The translations under genes were made by a program, and so were the position numbers. Shown in pieces: positions 33,499 to 45,600 of a stretch of DNA of 64,000 bases (positions within the stretch are counted from its first letter, which is position 1; each line of letters opens with the position of its first letter). This stretch comes from JAGWRA01 sp963711505. GTDB lineage: Bacteria > Acidobacteriota > Vicinamibacteria > Vicinamibacterales > CAVVIG01. The notes beneath the pieces were generated by a model, which did not search any database, was not told where the DNA came from, and saw nothing but the letters and a program-made list of their open reading frames with translations. The DNA is taken from the NCBI GenBank assembly GCA_963711505.1, contig CAVQEJ010000003.1, forward strand, positions 62,001 through 126,000. The letters run 5' to 3'.

Positions 33499-35079
33499 AT
33501 GAAGGCGAACCAGCCAATGACCGGCACCGACTACCTGAACAGCCTGCGGGACGACCGCGACGTCTGGATTTACGGCCGCCGTGTGTCGGACGTGACGGTC
33601 CATCCGGCGTTTCGCAACCAGGCGCGGATGGTGGCCCGGATGTACGACGCGCTCCACGCCGAGGACACGCGCGACGTGCTGACGTGCCCGGCCGACACCC
33701 CGTCGGGCGGGCGGACGCACCGGTTCTTCCGGGCCAGCCGCACGGTGGAGGAACTGGTCGCCGCGCGCGACGCGATCGCGGCGTGGCAGCGGATCGGCTT
33801 CGGCTGGATGGGGCGCAGCCCCGACTTCGTGGCCTCGTTCCTCGGCATGCTGGGGCCGAACGCTCCCTTCTTCGGCGAGTACCAGGCCAACGCGCTCGCC
33901 TGGTACCGCAAGAGCCAGGACGAGGTGCCGTTCGTCAATCACGCCCTCGCCAACCCGCCGGTCGATCGCCGGCTGCCGCCCGATGCGGTCGACGACGTGT
34001 ACGTGCACGTGGTGGAGGAGACCGACGCCGGTCTGATCGTCAGCGGGGCGAAGAACATCACGACCAATGCCGCGCTCACCAACTACGCGTTCATTGCCAG
34101 CGATGGCGGGGCGTTCGTGCAGAAGAAGGCGTTCGCCCTGATCTGCCTGGTGCCGCTGGCGACCCCGGGCCTCAAGATCATCTGCCGTCCGTCGTACGAG
34201 ATGGCGGCCAGCGCGGTCGGCACGCCCTTCGACTATCCGCTGTCGAGCCGGTTCGACGAGAACGACGCCATCGTCATCCTCGACCGCGTGCTCGTCCCCT
34301 GGGAGCACGTGCTCCTCTATGGAGACGCGGCGAAGTACAACCGGTACGTCCGCGAGACCGGCCTGTTCCAGCGGGCGGCCCTGCAGGCCTGCACGCGGCT
34401 GGCCACGAAGCTCGACCTGCTGACCGGGCTGCTCGTCAGCGCCGTCGAGGCCACCGGCGTCGATCAGTTCCGGGGCGTGCAGGTGAACGTCGGCGAAGTG
34501 CTGACCTGGCGGCACCTGATGTGGTCGCTGAGCGACGCCATGGCGCGCACGGTGACGCCGCACCGGGGCGCCGTGCTGCCGGCGCAGGAATGCATGATGG
34601 CCTACCGCCTGATGGCGACCATCGCCTACCCCCGCGTGAAGGAGATCGTGTACGACCTGGTCGCCAGCGGGCTCGTCTTCCAGCCGACGGGGGCGCGCGA
34701 CCTGAAGTCGCCGGAGCTGCGCCCGTACCTCGATCGGTTCCTGCGCAGCTCGAACGGCGACGCCGTCTCGCGCATCAAGTTGATGAAGATGCTGTGGGAC
34801 GCGGTCGGCACGGAGTTCGCCGGCCGGCACGAGCTGTACGAACGGAACAACTTCGGGAACCACGAGGCAATCCGGATGCACCCGTTCTTCGAGGCCAGGC
34901 AGGACGGCACGATCGACCGGCTGAAGGCCTTCGTGGACGCGTGCATGAGCGACTACGACGTCGATGGCTGGACGGCGCCCGATCTCGTCGCGGCGGGCGG
35001 CGCGGGCGCCGCGACGCCGGCGGCCGTGTCGCCGCTGGCCGGCGCGGACGAGGACGAGGCCGTCGAGGGGGCTCTCTGA
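33499..35079 (+). CDS. HpaB-family FADH2-dependent hydroxylase
   Basis: A 526-residue member of the 4-hydroxyphenylacetate 3-hydroxylase (HpaB/PvcC/SgcC) family. MTGTDYLNSLRDDRDVWIYG is the typical opening, followed by VHPAFRNQARMVARMYDA and the acyl-CoA dehydrogenase-like core with VSGAKNITTNAALTNYAFIA. It also has DRVLVPWEHVLLYGDA, FQRAALQACTRLATKLDLLTGLL, and YERNNFGNHEAIRM near the end. The family ortho-hydroxylates phenols, free or carrier-tethered, using reduced flavin from a partner reductase, none of which is visible here. The start is ATG 33499 with GAAGG upstream. It is followed directly by NRPS1 (stop 35077-35079, GTG at 35080), so it belongs to the cluster; its target ring is not obvious from the visible modules. 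Confidence 0.88.
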   Translation: MKANQPMTGTDYLNSLRDDRDVWIYGRRVSDVTVHPAFRNQARMVARMYDALHAEDTRDVLTCPADTPSGGRTHRFFRASRTVEELVAARDAIAAWQRIGFGWMGRSPDFVASFLGMLGPNAPFFGEYQANALAWYRKSQDEVPFVNHALANPPVDRRLPPDAVDDVYVHVVEETDAGLIVSGAKNITTNAALTNYAFIASDGGAFVQKKAFALICLVPLATPGLKIICRPSYEMAASAVGTPFDYPLSSRFDENDAIVILDRVLVPWEHVLLYGDAAKYNRYVRETGLFQRAALQACTRLATKLDLLTGLLVSAVEATGVDQFRGVQVNVGEVLTWRHLMWSLSDAMARTVTPHRGAVLPAQECMMAYRLMATIAYPRVKEIVYDLVASGLVFQPTGARDLKSPELRPYLDRFLRSSNGDAVSRIKLMKMLWDAVGTEFAGRHELYERNNFGNHEAIRMHPFFEARQDGTIDRLKAFVDACMSDYDVDGWTAPDLVAAGGAGAATPAAVSPLAGADEDEAVEGAL

Positions 35080-38000
35080 GTGACGGCCATGGACGCCCGG
35101 TGCCACATCCAGCACCTGCTCGCCAGAGGAATCGAGATCTGGCCCGACGGTGACCGGCTGCGCTATCGCGGCGACCGCGGGCACGTCACGCCGGACGACC
35201 TCGCCGATCTCGCCACGCACCGCGACGCCCTGCTGCAGACGCTGCGTGAGACCGCGCCGGTGCCACGGCCGGCGCTCGACACCACGCTCGACGGCAACGT
35301 GTGGGGCGGCCTGCACCTGTCGGGCGTTCTGGAGGCCGCCGCCCTGAAGCGCGCCGGCCAGTGGCTGGTGGTCCGCCACCCGGCGCTGCGCGCCACCATC
35401 GGGTCGACCGCACCGCAGGCGGAGGCGGACGCTTCGCAGGCCCCCGGTGCCTCTGGTGCCGCTGGTCCCGCCGCCGACGGGCCGGGTCTCGTGCTCCACG
35501 GTCATCTTCCGATCGATTTCCAGACGACCGACGCCTCGCGCTGGTCCGACGCGCAGCTGGGCGAGCGGGCCCGCGTGCAGGTGATCCGGCCGTGCGACAT
35601 CGCGCGGGGCCCCGTGCTGCGCGTCTGCCTCTTCACGAAGAGTCCGCAGGATCACGTGCTCGTCGTGGCGGCTCCGCGCGTGCTCGTCGACGAATGGGGA
35701 TTGCGCCTGCTGCTCGAGGAGCTCGGTGTCGTCTATCCGGCGATGGTGGCGCGCGTGCAGCCGGAGCTGCCGGATGATGGAGGCGCGGCCTGGATCGGCG
35801 CGGTGCGAAACGGCGCGACGCGCGTGGGCGCGCCGTCGCTCGCCGGGGCGTCCAGGTCGGCGTCGGCCGACTGGATGCGGGAGACGTTCCTCCTGCACGA
35901 TCCGCTGACGCGGCGCCTGCGCCGGCTGGCTGCCGACCAGAACGTTTCCCTCCGTCTTCTGCTGGGGGCGGCGTTCCGTCTGCTCGTCACCCGTCTGACC
36001 GGCCGGACGGATCTGCCGGTCGAGCTGCTGAACGTGCACCGCGACGATCCGGCGCTCGCCCATGTGGTCGGCCGGCTTCCCGGCGCCGTCCCGATCGGTG
36101 ACGGCCTCGATCTGGAGCAGACGCTTCCCGGACTGGTTGTGCGAGCTGCAGGCGCAGGGATCGTCGACACCATCGTTTCCGGAAGCGCCGCGGCTCTCAC
36201 GCCTCGGAGCGGCAGGCTCACGACTGGAGCGTGCCGGATTCACGCTGCGCCCCGTGCATCCGCTCGATCGCCTCCTGGATCCGTCGGCGACGGCGGGCGA
36301 TGAAGCAGTGGGGCGGTCTGCGGGCGGCGCCGTTCCCGGTCGCGGCGATGCCCGCCGACGTGGATCTGCTGCTCGAACTGCGTGACAGCGAAGAAGCCCT
36401 CGAGGGGCACGTCCGCTTCCGGGCGGATCTGTTCGAGGCACCTGCGCTGTCGGGGCTCGGCGCGCGATTCATCATGCTGCTCGAGTCCGTGCTCGCCGCG
36501 CCGGGGTGCCGCATGCGCGAGCTGCCGATCCTGGACGCGGAGGAACGTCGCCAGGTGCTCGTGCAATGGAATGCCACGGCAACGGCCTACCCGAAGGACC
36601 GGTGCATCCACGAGCTGTTCGCGGAACAGGCCCGCCGCGCGCCCGACCGGGTGGCGCTCGTCCTGGCCGAGCCGCCCGCGACTCCGGGCACTGAGAAGAC
36701 GATGACGTACGGCGAGCTCGATCGCCGTGCGGGTCGCCTGGCCGGCTACCTTCGTGCGCAGGGCGTCGGACCCGAGGTGCCGGTCGCACTCGCCGTCGAG
36801 CGCTCGCTGGAGATGGTCGTCGCGATGCTGGCGATTCTGAAGGCCGGCGGCGCGTACGTGCCGCTCGATTCGGCGTATCCCGCCGGGCGGCTGGCCTCGA
36901 TGCTCGATGATGCGGGCGCGGCGCTCGTGCTCGCCGACGCCGCGTCGGCCGTTCGCCTGCCGGGTGCGGGCCGGACCGTCGACCTGCACGCCGCGCTGCA
37001 GGAGGCGCTGCACGGCGAGGGCCTCGACACGCCGGCGGCTGCGACCGACGCCACCGGCCTCGCCTATGTGATGTACACGTCGGGGTCGACCGGACGCCCG
37101 AAGGGGATCGACGTCACGCATCGCAATGTCGTGCGGCTGGTCCGCGACACCGACTACGTGTCGCTCGGACCGGACGAGGTCTTCCTGCAACTGGCGCCGA
37201 TCGCCTTCGACGCATCCACACTGGAGATCTGGGGACCGCTGCTGAACGGCGGCCGCCTCGCGATCATGCCGCCCGGCACGCCGACGCTCGAGCAGATCGG
37301 CGCGGCGATCGCCCGCTGTGGCGTGACCGCCATGTGGCTGACGGCCGGGCTGTTCCATCTGATGGTCGACCGGCGGCTCGACGATCTGCGTCCCCTGCGC
37401 CAGCTCCTGGCCGGCGGCGACGTGCTGTCGGTGCCGCGGGTACAGACGGCCCTCGACCGGCTCCCGCACCTCCGCCTGATCAATGGATACGGACCGACCG
37501 AGAACACCACGTTCACCTGCTGCGGCACGGTCGCTCGCGATCGGCCGGTCGGGTCGTCCGTGCCGCTGGGCCGGCCGATTGCGAACAGCCGCGTCTATAT
37601 CCTTGATCCGTGGCGCGCACCGGTGCCCGTTGGCGTGGCGGGCGAGCTGTACGCCGGCGGCGACGGGGTGGCGCGGGGCTACCGCCATCAGCCGGGGCTG
37701 ACCGCGGAGCGCTTCGTCGAGTGGACGGCACCGCAGGAGGTCGGCGGCGGGACCGAGCGGCTGTTCCGGACCGGCGATCTCGCGCGCTGGCTGCCGGACG
37801 GGACGGTCGAGTTCCTCGGCCGGGCCGACGAACAGATGAAGGTCCGCGGCTTCCGGATCGAGCCGGGGGAGATCGAAGCGGCGCTGCGCGACCTTCGAGG
37901 GCATCCGCGACGCCGTGGTCGTCGGGCGCGAGGCGGCCGACGGCGATCGGACGCTCGTCGCCTACGTCGTCACCGACGGGGCCCGGGACACCCGACTGTC

Positions 38001-38454
38001 GGCGATCCGCGAGGCGCTGGGCCGGACGCTGCCCGACTACATGCTGCCGTCGGCGATCGTGCCGCTGCCGGCGCTGCCGCTGGGGCCCAACGGCAAGGTC
38101 GACCGGCGGGCGCTGCCCGATCCGGACGCGGCGATGCCGGCGGCGCCGGCGGCACCGCGCAACGCCATCGAGGAAGCGGTCGCGCGGGCCTGGTGCGAGG
38201 CGATGCAGCGGAACGGCATCGGCCTCGAGGACAACTTCTTCGAGCTGGGCGGCCACTCGCTGCAGGCGGTGAAGATCGTGTCGCGGCTGCACGAGATCTT
38301 CCGCGTGCCGGTGTCGCACGCGATGTTCTTCGATCATCCGACGATCGCGCGCCTGGCCGCTGCGCTCGACGCGCAGGCGCCGGGGCAGATGGAGAAGCGG
38401 GCCCGGCTGCACCTGCGCCTGCAGGGGGACGCGTCGGGGCTGGTGGCGGGATGA
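35080..38454 (+). CDS. NRPS1: TubC docking - degenerate C - A (Val-like) - PCP
   Basis: Starts at GTG 35080 (or ATG 35089) with a TubC-type N-terminal docking domain (IQHLLARGIEIWPDGDRLRY, residues about 8-60). A shortened condensation domain follows; the HHxxxDG motif reads PRVLVDE inside LVVAAPRVLVDEWGLRL, so both His are gone. The A domain (about 36600-38130) has YTSGSTGRPKG, NGYGPTE and GNGKVDR-like PNGKVDRRALP. Specificity residues read D-A-L-W-L-G-G-T-F(-K), closest to known Val codes. The PCP carries DNFFELGGHSLQ. The frame shifts by one base near 36120, again between 36250 and 36330, and at 37893 (GDLRGH should read DFEGIRDAVVVG). The stop overlaps the NRPS2 start (ATGA). Confidence 0.85.
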
Positions 38455-41400
38455 ATCTCTCGGAGTTCCTGGAACAGCTCGCACGCCGGGGCATCTCCGT
38501 GTCGTCGGCGAACGGCCAGCTGCGGACCGAGGCGTCCGGCGGCGAAGTGCCGGCCGCCGTGGCGGAGATGCTCGCCGAATTCCAGGACGAAATCGTCGAG
38601 TGGCTCGAGTCGCGCGACAGCCGGCCCGACCTGCCGGCCCTCGTGCCGGCGCCCGAGGCGCGCTACGACCCGTTCCCGCTCACCGACATGCAGCAGGCCT
38701 ACTGGATCGGCCGCAGCGGTGCGCTGGAACTGGGCGACGTCGGCACGCACGTCTACTTCGAGCTCGAGGGAGAGGCGCTCGATCCCGAACGGCTGACCCG
38801 CGCCTGGCAGCAGGTCGTCGCCCGCCACGACATGATGCGCGCGGTCGTCCGCGACGATGGGGCGCAGCAGGTGCTGCGGGAGGTGCCCGAGTACCGCATG
38901 GCGGTCGCGGACCTGCGCGGCGCGACGCCGGCCGCGGTCGACGCGCACCTGGCCGCCGTCCGCGACGAGCTGTCGCACCAGCTCCTGCCGGCCGATCGGT
39001 GGCCGCTGTTCGACATCCGCCTGACACAGATGGAGGGCCATCGCTCCCGCCTGCACGTCAGTCTCGACGTCCTCTTCTGCGACTTCGCGAGCCTGCTGCG
39101 CGTGCTGACGGAGTGGCGTGACGCCTACGACGGTGCGGGTGACCTCGGCGCGCCGGCCGGTCCGTCGTTCCGCGACTACGTCCTGACGCTGCCGGCGCTC
39201 GAAGGGCATCCGTCGTTCCAGCGCGCGCGGGAGTACTGGCTGGATCGTGTCGCCACGCTGCCGCCGGCTCCCGATCTGCCGCTCGCGAGGGATGCGAGCC
39301 AGTTGACCCGGAGCCGCTTCACCCGGCGCGAATCGTCGCTCGACGCCGGCACCTGGCGCGTCGTGAAGGAACAGGCGGGACGACGCGGGCTCACGCCGAA
39401 CGGCGTGCTGACGGCGGCGTTCGCCGAGGTCCTCCGGACGTGGAGCAAGTCGCCGCGGTTCACGCTGAACCTGACGCTGTTCAACCGGCTGCCGCTGCAT
39501 CCGGACATCGATCGCGTGATTGGCGACTTCACGACGCTGAGCCTGCTCGAGGTCGCCGAGCCGGGTGACGCGCCGTTCGGCGAGCGGGCGGCCGCGCTGC
39601 AGCAGCAGCTCTGGGCGGATCTGGATCACCGGCAGTTCAGCGGCGTGCAGGTGCTGCGCGAGCTGAACCGCCTCCACCGGACGAGCGGCGCCCTGCAGAT
39701 GCCGATCGTGCTGACGAGCGGACTCGGGCTCGACGCCGGCCGGGGCTTCGAGCCGTTCGGCCGCACGGTCTACGGCGTCAGCCAGAGTCCGCAGGTGTGG
39801 CTCGATCACGTCGTGATGGAAGTCGACGGTGGCCTGACGTTCAGCTGGAACGCGGTCGACGAGCTCTTCCCGCCCGGCATGCTCGACGACATGTTCGCCG
39901 CCTATTGCGCGCTGCTCGATCGGCTCGCGCGTGACGCGCAGGTGTGGGAGGCCGTCGACCTGGCGCTCGTGCCGCCGGCCCAGCTGGCGAGGCAGGAGGC
40001 GGTGAATGCGACAGCCGCGCCGGTGCCCGCGGCGCTGCTGCACACGCTGTTCCTCGAGCGGGCGGACGCCACGCCAGAGGCGCCCGCCGTCATCACACCC
40101 GACCGGACGCTGACCTACGCCGGGCTGCGCCGGATGGCGCGGGCGATCGCCGGCTGGCTCCACGCGCGCGGCGCCGGACGGAACCGGCTCGTCGCGGTCG
40201 TGATGGCGAAGGGCTGGGCGCAGGTGGCTGCCGTCCTCGGCATCCAGATGGCCGGCGCGGCGTACCTGCCGATCGATCCGGATCTGCCGCCGGCGCGGCA
40301 GGCGTACCTCGTCGCCGAGGGCGACGTCGATCTCGTGCTCACGACCACCGACCTCGCAGGTCGTCCGTCCTGGAGCGACCGCAGTCGACGGCGATCGCAC
40401 GCTCTGCGTCGATGCCCTGCAGGTCATCGATGAACCGGCGCCGATCGAGGTCGAGCCATCGCCAACGGATCTCGCGTACGTCATCTACACGTCGGGATCC
40501 ACCGGCCGGCCGAAGGGAGTCGTGATCGACCATCGCGGCGCCGTGAACACGATTGTCGACATCAATCGGCGCTTCGGCATCGGCCCGGCGGACCGCGTCC
40601 TGGCCGTCTCGGCCCTCAACTTCGACCTGTCCGTCTACGACATCTTCGGCCTGCTCGCTGCCGGCGGGGCGATCGTCATGCCCGACGCCGAGCGCCGGCT
40701 CGACCCGGCGCACTGGCTCGATCTGATGACGCGCCACGGCGTCACCGTCTGGAACACCGTGCCCGCGCTGCTGCAGGTGCTGACCGACCACCTCGACCGG
40801 CGCGCGGAGCCGGCGGCGGATGGCCCGCTGCGCACGGTGATGCTGAGCGGCGACTGGATTCCGCTGCCGCTGCCCGACCGCATCCGCGCGTGGAACCCCC
40901 GCGCATCGGTCCACAGCCTGGGCGGCGCGACCGAGGCCTCGATCTGGTCGATTCACTACCCGATTGGTGACGTGAAGGCCGACTGGCCGAGCATCCCGTA
41001 CGGGAAACCACTGGTGAACCAGACGTTCCACGTGCTGGACGGGCAGCTGAATCCGCGGGCCGACTGGGTGCCCGGTCATTTATATATTGGCGGTCTCGGC
41101 CTCGCGCTCGGCTACTGGAAGGATCCGGAGAAGACGGCGGCGAGCTTCATCGTGCATCCGCGGACCGGGGAACGGCTGTACCGCACGGGCGATCTCGGAC
41201 GCTACCTGCCGGACGGCAACATCGAGTTCCTCGGACGCGAGGATTTCCAGGTGAAGGTCCGCGGCCACCGGATCGAACTGGGGGAGATCGAGGCGGCGCT
41301 CCGGCAGCACGCGGGCATCCGCGACGTCGTCGTGACGGTCGTGGGAGACACGCCCGAGGCGCGCGAGATCGTGGCCTACGTGATCCCCCGCGACGGCGAG

Positions 41401-42681
41401 GAGCGCGGCACCTCTCCGGCGATGCACGGCGTCATGAGCCGGGAGGATCTCGAGCGGTTCCACATTCCGCTCGTCGACGTCGAGGAGCGGATCGAGTTCA
41501 AGCTGCGGCGCGATCGTCCCGCGCCGGCCGCGGGGCCGGCGGTGCCGCTGGCGACGGACGGGCGGACGAGTGATGCGGAACGGGACGCGGCGTACCTGTC
41601 GCGCCAGAGCTACCGGCGCTTCACGACCGGGGCCATCCCGTTCGACGCGTTCGGCGGACTGCTCGAGACGCTCGGGCCGATGACCATCGACGGCGCCCCG
41701 TTCCCGAAGTACCGCTATCCGTCAGCCGACAGCCTGTATCCCGTGCAGGCGTGGCTGTTCGTGAAGCCCGATCGCGTGGACGGGCTGCCGGGCGGCTTCT
41801 ACTGGTTCGATGCGGCGGGCCGGCGGCTGGTGCGGGTGAGCGACGAGACCGAGGTGGCGCACGAGCTGTGGAGCGGCGAGTACATCGTGCCGGTCGTCAC
41901 CCAGGCGGCGTTCGCGCTCTTCTTCATCGCGGATCTGTCGCGGATCGTGCCGATGTGCGGCGATCTCTCCCGCGACTTCTGCCTGCTCGAGGCGGGCTGC
42001 ATGCTGCAGCTGCTCATGAGCGAGGCGCCGGCGCGCGAGCTCGGCCTGTGTCCGATCAGCGTCGTCAACGAACCGAACCTGCGGCGCCTGCTGCGGCTCG
42101 GCGGTGACCATGCGCTGCTGCACAGCGTCGTGGGCGGCGGCATCGAGCCGTCGCAGCGGACGCGGTGGGGACACGAGGCGGCATCGGCGGCGCCGGGGGA
42201 CGGCCCCGCCAGCGAGACGCTGCGGCAGTACCTGCAGGCGCAGCTGCCGCACTACATGGTGCCGTCGCATTTCGTGCCGCTGGAGACGTTCCCGCTGACC
42301 GGCAACGGCAAGGTGGATCGCAAGGCGCTGCCGGCGCCGAAGGCGGCGGCCGGCGAGACGTTCGTCGCGCCGTCGGGCGAGATCGAGCGGACGGTCGGCG
42401 GGCTGGTCGAGCGGCTGCTCGGGCGCGCGCGCGTCGGCGCGACGGCGAACTTCTTCGAGCTCGGCGCCAATTCGCTGCAGCTCGTCCAGCTCGCCGGCGA
42501 GCTGTCGCAGGCGATGCAGCGGCACGTGTCGATCGTGGACGTCTTCCGCTATCCGACCATCCGGACGCTGGTGGCGCACCTGAACGTCCCGCAGCCCTCC
42601 GGCGCGGGCAGCGCGCAGCAGGGACAGCAGCGGGGCGCCGCGCGCCGCAACGCCCGGCGGGGCCCGTCGGTGGAGAGGTAG
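38451..42681 (+). CDS. NRPS2: TubC docking - Cy - A(Cys) with embedded oxidase - PCP, thiazole module
   Basis: Begins with a TubC docking domain (LSEFLEQLARRGISVSSANG). The heterocyclization domain has FPLTDMQQAYWIGR and the Cy signature LHVSLDVLFCDFAS (DxxxxDxxS). The A domain runs from about 40020; specificity residues D-L-Y-N-M-S-L-I-W(-K) match Cys. Between A8 (KVRGHRIELGEIEAALRQ) and the A10 end (LTGNGKVDRKALP), about 41480-42150, sits a McbC/SagB-like FMN oxidase domain (SRQSYRRFTTGAIPFDAFGG, YPSADSLYPVQAWLF, EAGCMLQLLMSEA). The PCP reads ANFFELGANSLQ. Together these cyclise Cys to thiazoline and oxidise it to thiazole. One frame break at about 40381 (one extra C after SWSD). Confidence 0.9.
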
Positions 42682-42684
42682 GGC

Positions 42685-45600
42685 ATGTCGTCGCCGGATC
42701 AGCGCGCGCCCGAGCAGATCGCCATCGTGGGCATGGCCTGCCGGTTTCCCGGCGCGCCAGACCTCGACGCGTTCTGGCGGAATCTCCATGACGGCGTCGA
42801 GTCGATCAGCCGGTTCTCCGACGAGGAACTGCTGACGGGCGGCTGTCCGCCCGACGCCCTCGCAGATCCCCGCTTCGTGAAAGCCGGGTTCGTGCTCGAC
42901 GGCATCGATCGGTTCGATGCCGGCTTGTTCGGCTTCACGCCTCAGCAGGCACGGCTGGCCGATCCGCAGCAGCGCTGGTTCCTCGAGGTCTGCTGGGAGG
43001 CGCTGGAGAGCGCCGGGATCGACGTGCGACGCAACACGAAGGCGATCGGGCTGTATGCCGGCGCCAGCATGAGCCAGTATCTGCTGACGCGCGCCGACGC
43101 CCTGGCGCGCGCCGACGAGTCGGTGAACCACCTGCAGCGGCTGCTCGGCAACGACAAGGACTATCTCGTCACGCAGACGGCCTACCGGCTCGACCTGCGC
43201 GGCCCGTGCGTCACCGTGCAGACCGCCTGCTCCACGGGGCTCGTTGCGGCGCACATGGCGTCGCAGAGCCTGCTCGCGTACGAGTGCGACGTGGCGATGG
43301 CCGGCGCGGTGACGATCCGCGTGCCGCAGGCCCAGGGCTATTATCACCAGCCGGGCGCGCTCTTCTCGCCCGACGGCCGCACGCGTGCCTTCGATGCCGC
43401 GGCGAACGGCACGAGCTACGGCAGCGGCGTCGGCGTCGTGGTGCTGAAGCGGCTGAGCGAGGCGATCGCCGATCGCGATCACGTCTGGGCGGTGCTGAAG
43501 GGATCGGCGGTCAACAACGACGGGGCGCTGAAGGTCGGGTTCACCGCGCCCGGCGTCGACGGCCAGAGCCGCGTCATCGCCGAGGCGCTCGAGGTGGCCG
43601 ACGTCACGCCCGAGAGCATCGGACTCATCGAGGCGCACGGCACGGGGACGCCGATTGGCGATCCGATCGAGATCGCCGCGCTGCGGTCGGTCTTCGGCGA
43701 CCGCCCCTGGCCGGGCGGCCGCTGCGCCATCGGATCGGTGAAGACGAACATCGGTCACCTGGAAGTGGCGGCCGGGATCGCCGGACTGATCAAGGCCGTG
43801 CTCGCCCTGAAGCACCGGACGCTGCCGCCGAGCCTGAACTTCTCGTCGCCGAATCCGGCGATCCCCTTCGACGAGAGCCCCTTCTACGTGAACACGCAGG
43901 CGGCCGACTGGCCGTCGGACGGCCGGCCGCGTCGCGCCGGCGTCAGCTCGTTCGGCATCGGCGGCACCAACGCACATCTCGTGCTCGAGGAGGCGCCGCC
44001 GGACGCCGAGGCGGCCGCGGCCGTGGACCGTCGAGCGTCCGGCGCATCTGCTGACGCTGAGCGGACGGACGCCCGAGGCCCTGCGTCGCGTGGCCGGACG
44101 GTACGCCGCGTTCCTCGGCTCGGCCTCCGGCCGGCCAGCCGATGTCTGCTTCACGACGCAGACCGGCCGCGCGCATCTCGAGCATCGGCTGGTGGTCGAC
44201 GGCGCGACCTGCGAAGAGCTGGGCGAGCGGCTGCACGCGTTCCTGTCGGATGGTCAGGCCGACGGGATCGCCGAGGACCGAGCGGCGGAGTCGCATCGCG
44301 TGGCGTTCCTGTTCACCGGGCAGGGGGCGCAGGTCGACGGCATGGGGCGCGAGCTGTACAGGCTCGAGCCGGTGTTCCGTCGTGCCCTCGACCGCTGCGA
44401 GGCCCTGAGCCGGCCGTACCTGAGCCGGCCGCTGCTGCAGATTCTGTATCCCGATCGGGACGGGGAGCGAAGCGGCATCGATCTGCGGGATACCGAGCAC
44501 GCGCAGCCGGCACTGTTCGCCTTCGAGTTCGCGCTCGCCGAGCTGTGGGCGTCGTGGGGCATCAGGCCGGACGCCGTCCTCGGGCACAGCATCGGGGAGT
44601 ACGTGGCGGCCTGCGTGGCCGGCGTCTTCGATCTGGAGACGGCCCTTCGACTGGTGGCGGCCCGCGGCCGGCTGATGCAGGCGCTGCCGCGCGACGGAGC
44701 CATGGCGGCCGTACTCGCCGACGAAGGGCGGGTGCGTGCGGCGATTGCGCCGTACCAGGACTCGGTCGCCATTGCCGCCGTGAACGGACCCGAGGCGGTC
44801 GTCATCTCGGGGCATCAGGATGGTGTGCGATCGGTCGTGGCCGCACTCGGTGCGGACGGCGTGGCCACGCAGCCGCTGGCCGTGTCGCACGCCTTCCACT
44901 CGCCGCTGATGGAGCCGATGGTCGACGAGTTCGCCCGCGTCGCGGCGGCCTGTTCGGTACACACGGCCCACGCTCACGTTCATCAGCAATCTCACCGGAG
45001 AGCCGGCGACCGACGCGGTGGCGGGCGCCGACTACTGGGTACGGCACGTCCGGCAGCCGGTCCGGTTCGCCGACGGGATGCGCGCGTTGGCGGCGGCGGG
45101 CATCGACACGTTCGTCGAGGTCGGGCCCAGGCCGACGTTGATCACGCTGGGCCGTCGTGTCCTGCAGGAGCTGCCCGACGAGGCTGGATCGGCGCCGCGC
45201 TGGTTCGCCAGCGTCCGTCCCGGAAACGAGTGGCTCACGCTCGTGCGGTCGCTGGCCGGTCTGCACGCGCAGGGCGCGGTCGTCGACTGGGACGCGTTCA
45301 ACGCGGGGACCGGCGGGCGCAAGGTCGTTCTGCCCACCTATCCCTTCGAGCGCGAGCGCCACTGGGTGGAGGAGCGCGACACGCCGGCCGCGACCCTCGG
45401 GTCGCCGACACTCCGGCTGCTGGCCGAGGGGAGCGCCGAACCGCTGGTCGAGGCCCTGGCCGGGGACGGCCCGTGGACGGAGGCCGAGCGCGACGCCCTC
45501 CCGAAGATCGTGGATCGCCTGATCGCCCGCCACCGGCGTGAATCCGTCCGCGAGTCCGGGGCGGCGACCGACGAGGCTGCCGGCGACTGGCTGTACCGCC

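Noticed and set aside
30885..36441. Long minus-strand open frames opposite the radical SAM, HpaB and NRPS1 genes
   Set aside because: They mirror the codon positions of the plus-strand genes and have Arg/His-rich, low-complexity translations. No family is recognisable.
41722..44154. Long minus-strand open frames in the NRPS2/PKS1 region, and similar ones at 47511-49982, 53240-55711 and 57373-59364
   Set aside because: All are antisense shadows of megasynthase domains whose catalytic motifs are clear on the plus strand.
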